Source: Maridesulfovibrio zosterae DSM 11974
Lineage (GTDB): Bacteria; Desulfobacterota; Desulfovibrionia; Desulfovibrionales; Desulfovibrionaceae
Direction: 5' to 3'
DNA: 64,000 nt
Assembly (NCBI RefSeq): GCF_000425265.1
Contig: NZ_AUDC01000012.1
Location: 62,001 to 126,000, forward strand
In this document: positions 17,172-26,004 of the stretch, piece by piece
How the letters are laid out: each line of letters begins with the position of its first letter
How positions within the stretch are numbered: position 1 is the first letter of the stretch
The notes under the pieces: generated by a model
The model's input: only the letters and a program-made list of their open reading frames with translations
Database searches by the model: none
What the model was told of the DNA's origin: nothing
Made by a program: the position numbers and the translations under genes

Positions 17172-17975
17172 ATGCCCCTTAGCAGCCTTCACCAAAGAAT
17201 CATCACAGCATTGCTTCTCGTGGCGACACTTGCCACTGCCCTGATCATGGGCGGCTACGTTCTTACGGGAGCCGTAACAATTTTCAGTGTTGTTGCACTT
17301 CACGAATTCTATTCCATGTTTTGGCAGGACAGTTCCAACAGACTTTCCAGAATAGTCGGACTTGCGTCCGGAGCAGGAATTATTATTACCTCCGCTCTGG
17401 TTTCTCCGGTCTGGATGCTGCTCATAATGCTTGGAGCTTTCTGGTTGTTTAACTTCAGGTTTCTTTTTTCTTTCAGTTCTGCACCTGATAAGGCATCATA
17501 TCATGACAGCCTGATTCTTTTTGCAGGACTGGTCTATATTCCGGTAACTCTTCAATTCATTACATCTATGAACAGCTGGGAGATTCTTTTTGTTTTACTT
17601 TCAGCCTCGGCATCAGATACAGTTGCTTTTTATGCCGGAACATTTTTCGGCAAAAAGAAGATCTGGCCGGCAATAAGCCCTAAAAAATCATGGGCGGGCT
17701 CTTTCGGGGGCTTTATAGGTTGCATTATCTGCTGCACTGTTTTCGGTAAAATTTTCGGACATGCCCCCATTGTTCTTTGGGTGACACTTGCCGCTTCCCT
17801 AAACATTGCCGCCCAGATGGGTGACTTTTTTGAATCAGCCTTAAAACGTAAGCTCCAGATTAAAGATTCAGGAAAAATCCTGCCGGGCCACGGAGGAGTT
17901 CTGGATCGCATCGACAGCCTTGTCCTTGCTCTGCCCGTATACATTCTGGCAAGACAGACTTACGCTTTTTTTTAA
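17172..17975 (+). CDS. cdsA: Phosphatidate cytidylyltransferase (CDP-diacylglycerol synthase)
   Basis: Makes CDP-diacylglycerol from phosphatidic acid and CTP in the inner membrane; the head of phosphatidylethanolamine, phosphatidylglycerol and cardiolipin synthesis. 267 residues with about seven membrane segments. The CdsA signature near the C-terminus is complete: ALKRKLQIKDSGKILPGHGG followed by VLDRIDS, with the metal-binding Asp residues. A GAGG ribosome binding site precedes ATG. First gene of the cdsA-dxr-rseP-tsaB run. Confidence 0.95.
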   Translation: MPLSSLHQRIITALLLVATLATALIMGGYVLTGAVTIFSVVALHEFYSMFWQDSSNRLSRIVGLASGAGIIITSALVSPVWMLLIMLGAFWLFNFRFLFSFSSAPDKASYHDSLILFAGLVYIPVTLQFITSMNSWEILFVLLSASASDTVAFYAGTFFGKKKIWPAISPKKSWAGSFGGFIGCIICCTVFGKIFGHAPIVLWVTLAASLNIAAQMGDFFESALKRKLQIKDSGKILPGHGGVLDRIDSLVLALPVYILARQTYAFF

Positions 17976-18020
17976 CAGAGCATAACCCAATAAGCTCATA
18001 ACCCAGACGGATATATCAAC

Positions 18021-19229
18021 TTGCAAACATATATTTCACCATGGCCGGCTAATGCCAAATTGCCTGAATTCCCCAGAACAGTATCAATTCTGGGAAGTAC
18101 CGGATCCATCGGAACAAGTACACTGAAAGTAATCGAACAGCACCCTGATCTTTTTAAAATCGTAGCACTGGCAGGGGCCAGAAACGCATCTCTGCTTGCA
18201 AAGCAGGCCATAAAACACCGCCCAGCCTACCTTGCTGTGTTAAATGATAAAGCTGCCAAAGAACTTAAAAGTCTGTTGCCGGCTGACTATTCTCCGGAAA
18301 TACTGACCGGACCGGATGCATATATAACCCTCGCCACCCTTGAAGAAGTTTCACTTGTACTTTCTTCCATTGTCGGTGCAGCAGGTTTTGAACCTACTCT
18401 GGCAGCAGCTGAAAAAGGCAAAATGATCGCTCTTGCCAACAAAGAATCACTGGTTCTGGGCGGGCATATTATCCGCGCAGCATGTCACAGAACAGGAGCA
18501 ACTATTCTTCCTGTTGATTCTGAACACAATGCATTATTTCAAGGCCTTGCAGGTCATGACGGTAAAGATGTCAGCAGACTGATTCTGACTGCGTCCGGCG
18601 GACCTTTCAGAGGAAAAGACTGGGATTTTTTAAAATCAGTTACCCGTGAACAGGCTCTTGCCCATCCTAACTGGGATATGGGAGCAAAAATCAGCATTGA
18701 TTCCGCCACTCTTATGAATAAGGGGCTGGAATTTATAGAAGCATGCCATCTTTACGGCCTGCCGCCAGAACAGATTGATGTTGTGGTTCATCCACAGTCC
18801 ATCATTCACTCTCTAGTTGAATATGTTGACGGATCTCAGCTCGGTCACCTCGGTGTGCCGGATATGCAGATTCCCATTGCTTTCTGCATGTGCTTTCCGA
18901 AGCGAGTTCCTCTTGAGCTTAAACAGCTCAACCTTGCCGAAGTAGGAACTTTGACTTTTGAAAAACCAGACCTCAATGTTTTTCCCTGCCTGAAACACGC
19001 AGCGGATTCATTTGCTGCAGGCCAGAGCCATCCCATTGTTCTCAATGCGGCCAATGAAGTAGCTGTAGATTTATTTTTACATGAAAAAATCGGATTCACT
19101 GACATTCCGGCAATTATAGGTAATGCTCTTGAAAGTCATTGCGGATGTGACGTAAGTGAAGCAGGTGCGGTACTGGAGCTGGATATAAAAACCAGACGCG
19201 ATGTGATGGATTCCATTAATCAGGGATAA
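18021..19229 (+). CDS. dxr: 1-deoxy-D-xylulose 5-phosphate reductoisomerase
   Basis: Second step of the methylerythritol phosphate pathway to isoprenoids (DXP to MEP, NADPH-dependent). 402 residues. Seen: the NADPH-binding GSTGSIG near residue 25, NKESLV, PVDSEHNAL, the substrate loop ASGGPF, HPNWDMGAKISIDSATLMNK with metal-binding residues, and VHPQSIIHSLVEY. The start is a TTG; the frame is closed by a stop 30 bases further upstream and no ATG or GTG occurs between, so TTG is the best choice, though its ribosome binding site is weak. Its product ultimately supplies UppS. Confidence 0.95.
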   Translation: MQTYISPWPANAKLPEFPRTVSILGSTGSIGTSTLKVIEQHPDLFKIVALAGARNASLLAKQAIKHRPAYLAVLNDKAAKELKSLLPADYSPEILTGPDAYITLATLEEVSLVLSSIVGAAGFEPTLAAAEKGKMIALANKESLVLGGHIIRAACHRTGATILPVDSEHNALFQGLAGHDGKDVSRLILTASGGPFRGKDWDFLKSVTREQALAHPNWDMGAKISIDSATLMNKGLEFIEACHLYGLPPEQIDVVVHPQSIIHSLVEYVDGSQLGHLGVPDMQIPIAFCMCFPKRVPLELKQLNLAEVGTLTFEKPDLNVFPCLKHAADSFAAGQSHPIVLNAANEVAVDLFLHEKIGFTDIPAIIGNALESHCGCDVSEAGAVLELDIKTRRDVMDSINQG

Positions 19230-19231
19230 AT

Positions 19232-20302
19232 ATGACATGGATACTTGATTTTATTCTGGTTCTAGGTGGTCTTATTTTTTTCCATGAGCTTGGACACTTC
19301 CTTGTAGCCCGTATACTTGGAATAGGTGTTAAAGCTTTCTCCCTTGGATTCGGCCCTAAAATAGCCGGATTCACATGGGGGGCAACCAACTATAAGTTAT
19401 CCCTCATTCCTTTAGGCGGTTATGTAAGCCTTGCCGGTGAAGACAGGGATATGACCGAGGAAAACGGATTCACGAAAAAAGAACTTTTCATGAGCCGTCC
19501 TCCATGGCATCGCATGCTGGTTGTTGCTGCCGGACCCATTTTCAACTTTGTACTTGCATGGCTCATCTTCTGGGGAATAATCATCACTCATGGACAGATG
19601 GGACTTGCTCCAATAGTTGGAGAACTTCAGCCGAACAGTCCCGCTTTTCAGGCCGGGGTAAAAGTCAATGACGAGGTATTATCCATTCAAGGCAAAAAGA
19701 TTGTCTTCTGGAGCGACCTTGCCAACACTATCCAAACCAGTAAAAGCGATTCTCTTAACTTTACCGTGCTTAGAGATGGTCAAAAAGAAAGTCTCATTGT
19801 TAAACCGCAAGTTCAGGAACTGAAAAATATTTTTGGGGAAACAATCAGGCGCCCGGTTGTAGGTATTGTTGCTTCAGGAGATTCTAAAACAGTCGAACTC
19901 AGCGGAGTATCCGGTGCAGCAGCGGCGGCAGAACAAACCTGGAGTGTTACCAAACTTATCTGCACAAGTATTGTCAAAATGGTTGAACGGGTTGTCCCTA
20001 TGGACTCTATAGGCGGACCGATTATGATTGCACAGGCTATTAAGCAGCAGTCTGAACGTGGATTATTACAACTTTTACAATTCACGGCTTTCATCAGTAT
20101 TAATTTAGGCCTGCTTAACCTTCTGCCTATTCCGGTCCTCGACGGTGGGCACCTCATGTTCTTCAGTCTTGAGACAATACTTCGCAGACCGATTAGTGAA
20201 AAACTACAGGCCGCAGCGACCAGAGTGGGATTGCTTCTCCTTTTCAGCCTTATGGCCTTTGCAATTTTTAATGATATAGTAAGGACTTTGAGCAGTAAAT
20301 GA
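19232..20302 (+). CDS. rseP: Site-2 protease RseP
   Basis: An intramembrane zinc metalloprotease that cleaves anti-sigma factors and leftover signal peptides in the inner membrane. 356 residues. HELGH (18-22) in the first membrane segment provides two zinc ligands and the catalytic Glu; VLDGGH near residue 300 provides the third ligand. A single PDZ domain (about 115-190, with GELQPNSPAFQAGVKVNDEVLSI spanning its carboxylate-binding loop) sits between. It starts 2 bases after dxr and overlaps tsaB by 4 bases. Confidence 0.95.
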   Translation: MTWILDFILVLGGLIFFHELGHFLVARILGIGVKAFSLGFGPKIAGFTWGATNYKLSLIPLGGYVSLAGEDRDMTEENGFTKKELFMSRPPWHRMLVVAAGPIFNFVLAWLIFWGIIITHGQMGLAPIVGELQPNSPAFQAGVKVNDEVLSIQGKKIVFWSDLANTIQTSKSDSLNFTVLRDGQKESLIVKPQVQELKNIFGETIRRPVVGIVASGDSKTVELSGVSGAAAAAEQTWSVTKLICTSIVKMVERVVPMDSIGGPIMIAQAIKQQSERGLLQLLQFTAFISINLGLLNLLPIPVLDGGHLMFFSLETILRRPISEKLQAAATRVGLLLLFSLMAFAIFNDIVRTLSSK

Positions 20303-21108
20303 GTTCCTTTTCTGAAAATAAAAACGACCTTCTGTTAGCCATTAATGGAACAGAAGAAAGCTTGCAGATCATCATTGCCAGACGCGAAGATGAAGATGAG
20401 CAATATGAATTGATTGAGTCTAAAACACTGGTTGTTCCGGGGCGTTCTGTAAATTTCATCATCCCGTCCATCAGAGACTCTCTTAACCTGTTCGGTTGTA
20501 CTGCCGCAGATGTTTCACGCGTTGCCCTTGCTGCCGGACCGGGAAGTTTTACAGGGTTACGACTTGTTTTTTCAGCTGCAGCAGGCCTGATTGCCGGAAA
20601 CGGAGCTAAGATTGCCGCGATGGAGTATCTGCCTTTGATTGCTAAGGGACCGGCGACAGTCAAAAATCTACCTGTATGGGCAGTTACTCATTCACGCCGG
20701 ATGAAAGTCTATATTCAGGGTTTTGAACAACTTGATAGTGAGACGGATATACTTTCAGCACTGACTCCCCCGCTACCGGTTTCTGTAGAAGAAGCTGTGC
20801 AGTTAATAAAATCTTTTAAACAGCCTAAGGCCTTGGTTGCCGGAAGCGGGTTAAGTAGAAACAAAGCTTTTTTCGATGAGTTCTTTGCTGAGACCTCTGA
20901 CTTCATAAAAATGCCAAGCATATTCAATACACCGCAAGCACATGATATTCTTGATGCTGCCTTACATGCAGAATACTCAGACACTATGCCTGTGCCTATG
21001 TACCTGCGCGGATCTGATGCAGAAGAAAATCTGGAATATATTGCAGGCAAAAGCGGAATCCCTCTTGATGAGGCACGTAAAAGGTTGGCGCATGTAACCC
21101 CACGTTAA
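20299..21108 (+). CDS. tsaB: tRNA threonylcarbamoyladenosine biosynthesis protein TsaB
   Basis: Partner of TsaD in making the universal t6A37 modification of tRNAs that read ANN codons. 269 residues; the ASKHA-fold N-terminus shows LLLAINGTEES and the family hallmark LAAGPGSFTGLRLVFSAAAG (about 77-96). The C-terminal half is less conserved, as usual. It overlaps rseP by 4 bases and is followed by a strong terminator; tsaD and tsaE are not in the window. Confidence 0.92.
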   Translation: MSSFSENKNDLLLAINGTEESLQIIIARREDEDEQYELIESKTLVVPGRSVNFIIPSIRDSLNLFGCTAADVSRVALAAGPGSFTGLRLVFSAAAGLIAGNGAKIAAMEYLPLIAKGPATVKNLPVWAVTHSRRMKVYIQGFEQLDSETDILSALTPPLPVSVEEAVQLIKSFKQPKALVAGSGLSRNKAFFDEFFAETSDFIKMPSIFNTPQAHDILDAALHAEYSDTMPVPMYLRGSDAEENLEYIAGKSGIPLDEARKRLAHVTPR

Positions 21109-21136
21109 TCATATTTAATAAAAATTTATATTCTAA

Positions 21137-21172
21137 AAAGGGATCTCCATAAACGGAGGTCCCTTTTTTTAT
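21137..21172 (+). terminator. Terminator of cdsA-dxr-rseP-tsaB
   Basis: A 12-bp stem AAAGGGATCTCC/GGAGGTCCCTTT (21137-21148 with 21155-21166, one G-T pair) followed by seven or more T. Confidence 0.93.
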
Positions 21173-21200
21173 TTAATAAAAAAAATTACCTTCATTACCC

Positions 21201-21227
21201 TAAAGAAATCTATATTTCAGACGATCA
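21201..21227 (+). promoter_or_regulatory. Sigma-28 (FliA) type promoter of the flagellin gene
   Basis: TAAA (21201-21204), 15 bases, then GACGATCA (21220-21227), against the FliA consensus TAAA-N15-GCCGATAA (6 of 8 in the -10 box). It sits about 95 bases before the start codon, leaving a long leader. Confidence 0.7.
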
Positions 21228-21257
21228 AGTTTGCAACGATGGACCAGTTAGCTTTGT

Positions 21258-21313
21258 GAACCTTGGTTCCAAGGCAATGTTTTTGGCAAGGAAGCCAAAG
21301 ATCACTTCAAGGA
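21258..21313 (+). promoter_or_regulatory. Structured flagellin mRNA leader, possible CsrA target
   Basis: Hairpin 1 is CCTTGG/CCAAGG (21261-21266 with 21269-21274); hairpin 2 is TTTGGC/GCCAAA (21282-21287 with 21294-21299) with loop AAGGAA. The second GGA overlaps the ribosome binding site AAGGAGG (about 21309-21315). A looped GGA plus a GGA at the ribosome binding site is the layout of the CsrA-repressed hag leader of Bacillus; binding here is inferred. Confidence 0.45.
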
Positions 21314-21320
21314 GGAAAAC

Positions 21321-22202
21321 ATGTCTTTAGTAATTAATCACAACATGATGGCCGCGAATGCTTCGCGCAACTTGCAGGAATCATACGGTAACCTCGGTGT
21401 GTCTACACGTCGCCTGTCTTCAGGTCTTCGCGTAGGAACCGCTGCTGATGATGCTGCAGGACTCGCAATTAGAGAACTTATGCGTGCAGACGTAAAGTCT
21501 CTTAATCAGGGTATCCGTAACGCCAACGATGCAATTTCCATGATCCAGACCGCTGACGGCGCTCTGGGTGTTATCGATGAAAAGCTCATTCGTATGAAGG
21601 AACTTGCAACACAGGCATCAACCGGTACCTACAACTCTAGCCAGCGTTTGATCATCGACTCCGAGTATCAGGCAATGGCATCAGAAATCACTCGTATTGC
21701 AAACGCAACTGACTTTAATGGTATTCACCTGCTTAATGGTAACATGTCTGGAGCAACTTCTTCTCACGAAGGTAGCGGGCTGACTTCGACTGGTCCAGTC
21801 AAGGTTCACTTCGGTACCGCTAACGACTCTGCAGAAGATTACTATTATGTTTCCATTGGCACATCTACTGCTTCCGCTCTGGGTGTTGGGCTTGCCGCCG
21901 GTAACTCAATTTCCACTCAGCAAATGGCACAGGAATCTCTTGACAAGCTGACCAACGCGATCACCTCCAAGGATAAGATCCGCGCTAACCTCGGTGCACT
22001 GCAGAACAGATTGGAAAACACTATTACCAACCTGTCAATCCAGTCAGAAAACATTCAGGCTGCTGAATCACGCATCTCTGATGTTGATGTAGCAACTGAA
22101 ATGACCGAGTTCACTCGTAATCAGATTCTGACCCAGTCTGCAGTAGCTATGCTCTCACAGGCAAACGGCATGCCCAGAATGGCAATGCAGCTCATCGGAT
22201 AA
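21321..22202 (+). CDS. fliC: Flagellin
   Basis: The filament subunit of the flagellum, exported through the flagellar type III apparatus. 293 residues. The conserved N-terminal D0/D1 helices (MSLVINHNMMAANASRNL, then SSGLRVGTAADDAAGLAI) and the C-terminal D1/D0 helices (ISDVDVATEMTEFTRNQIL, QANGMPRMAMQLIG) are complete; the central exposed region (about 135-190) is short and rich in Ser, Thr and Gly, sites that could carry O-glycans. An AAGGAGG ribosome binding site precedes ATG. It is a single cistron with its own sigma-28-like promoter and terminator. Confidence 0.97.
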   Translation: MSLVINHNMMAANASRNLQESYGNLGVSTRRLSSGLRVGTAADDAAGLAIRELMRADVKSLNQGIRNANDAISMIQTADGALGVIDEKLIRMKELATQASTGTYNSSQRLIIDSEYQAMASEITRIANATDFNGIHLLNGNMSGATSSHEGSGLTSTGPVKVHFGTANDSAEDYYYVSIGTSTASALGVGLAAGNSISTQQMAQESLDKLTNAITSKDKIRANLGALQNRLENTITNLSIQSENIQAAESRISDVDVATEMTEFTRNQILTQSAVAMLSQANGMPRMAMQLIG

Positions 22203-22250
22203 CAATCCGTCACTGACAGCATAATAATTCTGGAAAAGTCAGACAATGAA

Positions 22251-22284
22251 AAGCCGGGCCCGAGTATTCGGCCCGGCTTCCTTA
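22251..22284 (+). terminator. Terminator after flagellin
   Basis: A perfect 10-bp GC-rich stem AAGCCGGGCC/GGCCCGGCTT (22251-22260 with 22270-22279); the T tail is short (TTCCTT), but the stem is strong. Confidence 0.8.
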
Positions 22285-22351
22285 ATAAATTCATAAACTC
22301 TCGGCAGAGGAAGTTGTCTTAATTCATTTCCGACAACATGTATCCAAACAA

Positions 22352-22367
22352 TGGCACTCTGTTTGCA
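22352..22367 (+). promoter_or_regulatory. Sigma-54 (RpoN) promoter of fliD
   Basis: TGGCAC (22352-22357) and TTGCA (22363-22367) have exactly the GG-N10-GC spacing of the -24/-12 consensus TGGCACG-N4-TTGCA. It is 49 bases before the fliD start. Flagellar middle genes are commonly sigma-54 dependent. Confidence 0.88.
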
Positions 22368-22416
22368 TACATTGAGGTGAGATAATAACCAGGGAAAATT
22401 ATTCCCGGAGAATAGT

Positions 22417-24147
22417 ATGTCTGATTACACCTCAGGAAATATAAGCTTTGCAGGGCTTGGCTCAGGCACAGACTTCAATACAATGATTGAAGGTCTGGTC
22501 AAGCTCGAACGTATAAACATAAACAGACTCGAAAGCTGGAAGACATCCTGGTCAAGTAAAATTGATAAATTTCAAGAACTTAACACAGCTCTCTTATCTC
22601 TGCAGACGACTCTTAAGTCTATGGACACTCTTGATGAGTTCATGACCAGATCAGCAACCTCATCCGATGAAGACAGCCTCACTGCAACAGCAAACAGTCA
22701 AGCACTGGTAAGTGCCCATACCATTGAGATAAACCAGTTGGCCCAGAACGATGTTAAAGTCGTACAATTTGGTACGGATTCTCTTAAAGACTCTATTTTT
22801 TCATCTACAGGACAATTTTCTTTTTCATACAAAGGTGAATCAATCACCCTCAGTAATATTCCTGCAGGCACTACCATGGAAGGTTTCGTCAGTATGATTA
22901 ACGCTCATGCTGATACCCGTGATGTAATCAGGGCTTCAACCATCAACGATGGAGAAAAATTTCACTTACAAATATACGGAATGGATCTTGGTGAAGATAA
23001 TCAGCTTGTAATATCCAATACGTCAGGGATGATATATCCTCCGGCAAGTTTTCTGGAAACACAGTCCGCCCAGAATGCACAGATTAAAGTTGATGGATAC
23101 CCACCGGGTGCAGCTGAATGGATAGAACGTGATACAAACTCTATCTCCGATGCTATTGACGGTATAACATTAAATTTAAAAAAGCCTACAAACGGCTCCG
23201 CCATAAGTCTCGGTATTACCACTGATTCATCAGGGATGAAGGAGAATATTGAAAAATTTGTCGAGGAGAACAACAAAGTAAGGACGATGATTATGGACTT
23301 AACGGCCGTTGATACCACTTCTGACAGTGCAAATGGATCGCTGTTAACTGGTAACTACGGTGTTGAACTTCTTGTTGGACAACGTCTTAAAGATATTATT
23401 TCGAATAAAGCTATCGGGTTTTCATGGTATACTGAAGACACTGCAGGACATACTTCCGGTGATAAATATTCTGCACTCTCGCAATTAGGAATTTTGACCA
23501 ATGCGGACTCAGGTGGTGACAAGTCTGGCTTATTGGAAATCAAAGACGAAGACCTAGACAAGGCACTTAAAAATGACCCGATGGGTGTGGCTCAGCTATT
23601 TGCAACAAATTATCAGGGAGAAAGTGAATCTCCTGAGATTGCATTTTTGTCTCAAATTTCAGGAGTTTCAAAACCGGGCGAATATAATGTCCAGTACGAA
23701 ATTTCCGGCGGAAAACTCATTTCGGCAACCATTGATGGGCATGAAGCGCTGGTGGATTCAAATACATGGCAGATTACCGGTAAACCTGGAAATCCAGAGT
23801 CTGGTATTGCACTGCGTGTTGAAAGTCGTGCAGACGGCGTCTTCGGAAACTCTAACAGCAGCGCAGCAGACGCTATCAATGTCCACCTCAAGCTAGGTAA
23901 GATAGGTGAAATGAGTGAGGCTCTCACCGAAATGACCGGTGAGGAAGGTCCCCTGAGCATCCTTGAGGACAACTACAAAACTATTATTAAGAATATTGAT
24001 ACCAAAATTGAAAGAGAAGAGCGCCGTGTTGACAATAAAGAACGTATGCTCAAAGATAAATTCTCACGTCTTGATACCTTGCTCGGTAAATATCAGGGAC
24101 AGCAAGCACAACTTGCATCAAGCATTAATCAGCTGACACAAGGTTAA
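22417..24147 (+). CDS. fliD: Flagellar filament capping protein FliD (hook-associated protein 2)
   Basis: Forms the cap under which flagellin subunits fold into the filament. 576 residues. The FliD N-terminal domain is clear (ISFAGLGSGTDFNTMIEGLV near residues 8-28), the central hypervariable domains follow, and the C-terminal FliD domain ends in a coiled-coil helix (about 520-570, KNIDTKIEREERRVDNKERM). The ribosome binding site is CGGAGA. A sigma-54-like promoter lies upstream and fliS follows 81 bases later. Confidence 0.95.
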   Translation: MSDYTSGNISFAGLGSGTDFNTMIEGLVKLERININRLESWKTSWSSKIDKFQELNTALLSLQTTLKSMDTLDEFMTRSATSSDEDSLTATANSQALVSAHTIEINQLAQNDVKVVQFGTDSLKDSIFSSTGQFSFSYKGESITLSNIPAGTTMEGFVSMINAHADTRDVIRASTINDGEKFHLQIYGMDLGEDNQLVISNTSGMIYPPASFLETQSAQNAQIKVDGYPPGAAEWIERDTNSISDAIDGITLNLKKPTNGSAISLGITTDSSGMKENIEKFVEENNKVRTMIMDLTAVDTTSDSANGSLLTGNYGVELLVGQRLKDIISNKAIGFSWYTEDTAGHTSGDKYSALSQLGILTNADSGGDKSGLLEIKDEDLDKALKNDPMGVAQLFATNYQGESESPEIAFLSQISGVSKPGEYNVQYEISGGKLISATIDGHEALVDSNTWQITGKPGNPESGIALRVESRADGVFGNSNSSAADAINVHLKLGKIGEMSEALTEMTGEEGPLSILEDNYKTIIKNIDTKIEREERRVDNKERMLKDKFSRLDTLLGKYQGQQAQLASSINQLTQG

Positions 24148-24228
24148 ATAAAAAAATTAGAAAAATTTAAAAATCCCTCTAATGTTTCCTGAAAGATCGA
24201 CCGATGAGTAAATCAGGAGGAGCAATAA

Positions 24229-24768
24229 ATGCACAAAGCAGCACACGCTTATCTTTCAACTCAGGTCCATACCACTTCCAAAGGAGAACTTCTCCTTATG
24301 CTTTATGATGCAGCAATTAAATTCATGAAGCAGGCTAAAATTAAAATTGATGAAAAGGATTACGCAGCAAAGGGTATCCTTATCTCCAAGGCCATAGAAG
24401 TTATCTCCGAATTGACCTCAAGTCTTAATAAAGAAAAAGGTGGAAGCCTTGCTGAAAACCTCAGCCAGCTTTACCTGTTCTGCAACACCAGACTTTTGCA
24501 GGCCAACCTCAAAATGGATACAACCAAGCTTGATGAAGTGATAACAATAATTGATGGAATTGCTTCAGCATACAGAGAAATAATTCCTACAGAGGAAGCA
24601 CAGGCTGCCGTTCCAATGGAAACTCAGTCTGTTTCCAGTAGCGGAAGTACTAACATAAGACGTAGTTTTGTTAATGATCCCGGTTATGGAATGCCTAATG
24701 CGCAATCTATGCCCGCACCGAATACCATGCGCCTTAAAAAGGCAGCAAACGCATACGGCGGAAGGTAG
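24229..24768 (+). CDS. fliS: Flagellin export chaperone FliS with C-terminal extension
   Basis: FliS binds the C-terminus of flagellin and stops it polymerising in the cytosol. The first about 125 residues match the family: AYLSTQVHTTSKGELLLMLYDAA at the N-terminus and helical repeats through LQANLKMDTTKLDEVITIID. The protein is 179 residues, about 50 longer than usual; the extra tail is Ser/Pro/Asn/Met-rich and looks disordered. The ribosome binding site is AGGAGG. A terminator follows 34 bases later. Confidence 0.93.
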   Translation: MHKAAHAYLSTQVHTTSKGELLLMLYDAAIKFMKQAKIKIDEKDYAAKGILISKAIEVISELTSSLNKEKGGSLAENLSQLYLFCNTRLLQANLKMDTTKLDEVITIIDGIASAYREIIPTEEAQAAVPMETQSVSSSGSTNIRRSFVNDPGYGMPNAQSMPAPNTMRLKKAANAYGGR

Positions 24769-24802
24769 TAAGAAACGAAGCTCCTGCTTATATGAAAATT
24801 GG

Positions 24803-24829
24803 AAGCCCCTGTTTTGCAGGGGCTTTTTC
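24803..24829 (+). terminator. Terminator of fliD-fliS
   Basis: A 9-bp stem AAGCCCCTG/CAGGGGCTT (24803-24811 with 24817-24825) and TTTTT. Confidence 0.93.
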
Positions 24830-24913
24830 TGTAATCCCTTCAAAGCATACTTCTCAATAGTAAAAACTCTGAATCTTTACTTCATCGAACTAATCTGTCA
24901 TTTCTTTCTGATC

Positions 24914-25999
24914 ATGCCAGATACCAAAATCAAAGTACTCCATGTTGTCTCCTCCCTTGGTCTGGGCGGAACCGAAAAGGTAATGCAATCCTTTGTCAGC
25001 AATCTGGACAGGAGCAAATTCAAAGTTGCTGTATACTCACCGATAGACGGCCCCAGAGCCAAATTACTGAGGCTAGCCGGTATTGATACTTTCATAGGTC
25101 TGGCTCTGCTGCCTCTTCTAGAAAAATTTCGTCCTCAGATTGTACATATTCACCGCGCGGGCTGGGCAGAACCAGGTTCTCTAAGACCGTACAAACTGGC
25201 TGGCATCCCTGTTCTGGTCGAAACAAACGTTTTCGGTCATCATGATCCCAGTCCTGAAGGAAAATTGATTGACCGGCACTTGTTTGTCTCACATTTTTGC
25301 GCCGAAAGATTTGAAACGGTGAACGGTATCCCCGCTGTTGAACCCAAATATTCAGTACTATATAATCCGGTTGATACAGATTTATTCAAAAAAAATTGTC
25401 CATCAGACAGAATTTTTCCGGCAAATACCTTCGGAAGAATTTCTCGTGCAGACAAAGGCAAATGGTCTAAATTTGCTCTTGATTTTTTACCCATATTAAA
25501 AGGTCTGGTACTTCAAAAAAAAATCGCTCCATTTAATTACAACATTATCGGAGCAATTCCTGAAGCCGAAAGTTTTGTCCGTGACCATGAACTTGGGGAA
25601 TATGTAAATTTTCTACCTCCTGTATTAACGGATACTGAGGTTTCACTCTTCCTGAATTCAGTTTCATTCCTTGCCCATGCCAACGACACAGGAGAATCAT
25701 TCGGCCTTGTCATTGCTGAAGCTATGGCTGCAGGACTAGCTGTCATTACGCATCCAAGTAAAGGGTTGCGTGATAACGCGCAACTTGAGCTTGTAGATCA
25801 TGGTGAGACTGGAATTGTAGCCAAAAGCACTCAAGAATATGCAGAAGCTGTGCGTTTCCTGCTGACTCATCCAAATGAATCTAAAATTATGGGCGAGAAA
25901 GGTCGTGCAAAAGCTGCAAAACAGTTCAATGCACAAAGGATTGTCAAAAAACTGGCTCACATTTATATGGAACTTCTAGATCAAAAACGAATCAGATAA
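24914..25999 (+). CDS. Glycosyltransferase family 4 protein
   Basis: 361 residues from the ATG at 24914; a longer frame reaching 24668 is rejected because it would cross the fliS terminator. GT-B fold: the N-terminal domain begins KVLHVVSSLGLGGTEKVMQSF and has the acceptor-side segment; the C-terminal domain has DTGESFGLVIAEAMAAGLAV, the nucleotide-sugar-binding EX7E-like region typical of GT4. Donor and acceptor cannot be told from sequence. It lies just after the flagellin, cap and chaperone genes and is followed 5 bases later by a second glycosyltransferase, so a role in flagellin or surface glycan modification is a reasonable inference. The ribosome binding site is not obvious. Confidence 0.87.
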   Translation: MPDTKIKVLHVVSSLGLGGTEKVMQSFVSNLDRSKFKVAVYSPIDGPRAKLLRLAGIDTFIGLALLPLLEKFRPQIVHIHRAGWAEPGSLRPYKLAGIPVLVETNVFGHHDPSPEGKLIDRHLFVSHFCAERFETVNGIPAVEPKYSVLYNPVDTDLFKKNCPSDRIFPANTFGRISRADKGKWSKFALDFLPILKGLVLQKKIAPFNYNIIGAIPEAESFVRDHELGEYVNFLPPVLTDTEVSLFLNSVSFLAHANDTGESFGLVIAEAMAAGLAVITHPSKGLRDNAQLELVDHGETGIVAKSTQEYAEAVRFLLTHPNESKIMGEKGRAKAAKQFNAQRIVKKLAHIYMELLDQKRIR

Positions 26000-26004
26000 T
26001 TACT

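Noticed and set aside
24668-24913. 82-residue N-terminal extension of the GT4 protein
   Set aside because: It would cross the fliS coding end and terminator; the ATG at 24914 begins the conserved domain.
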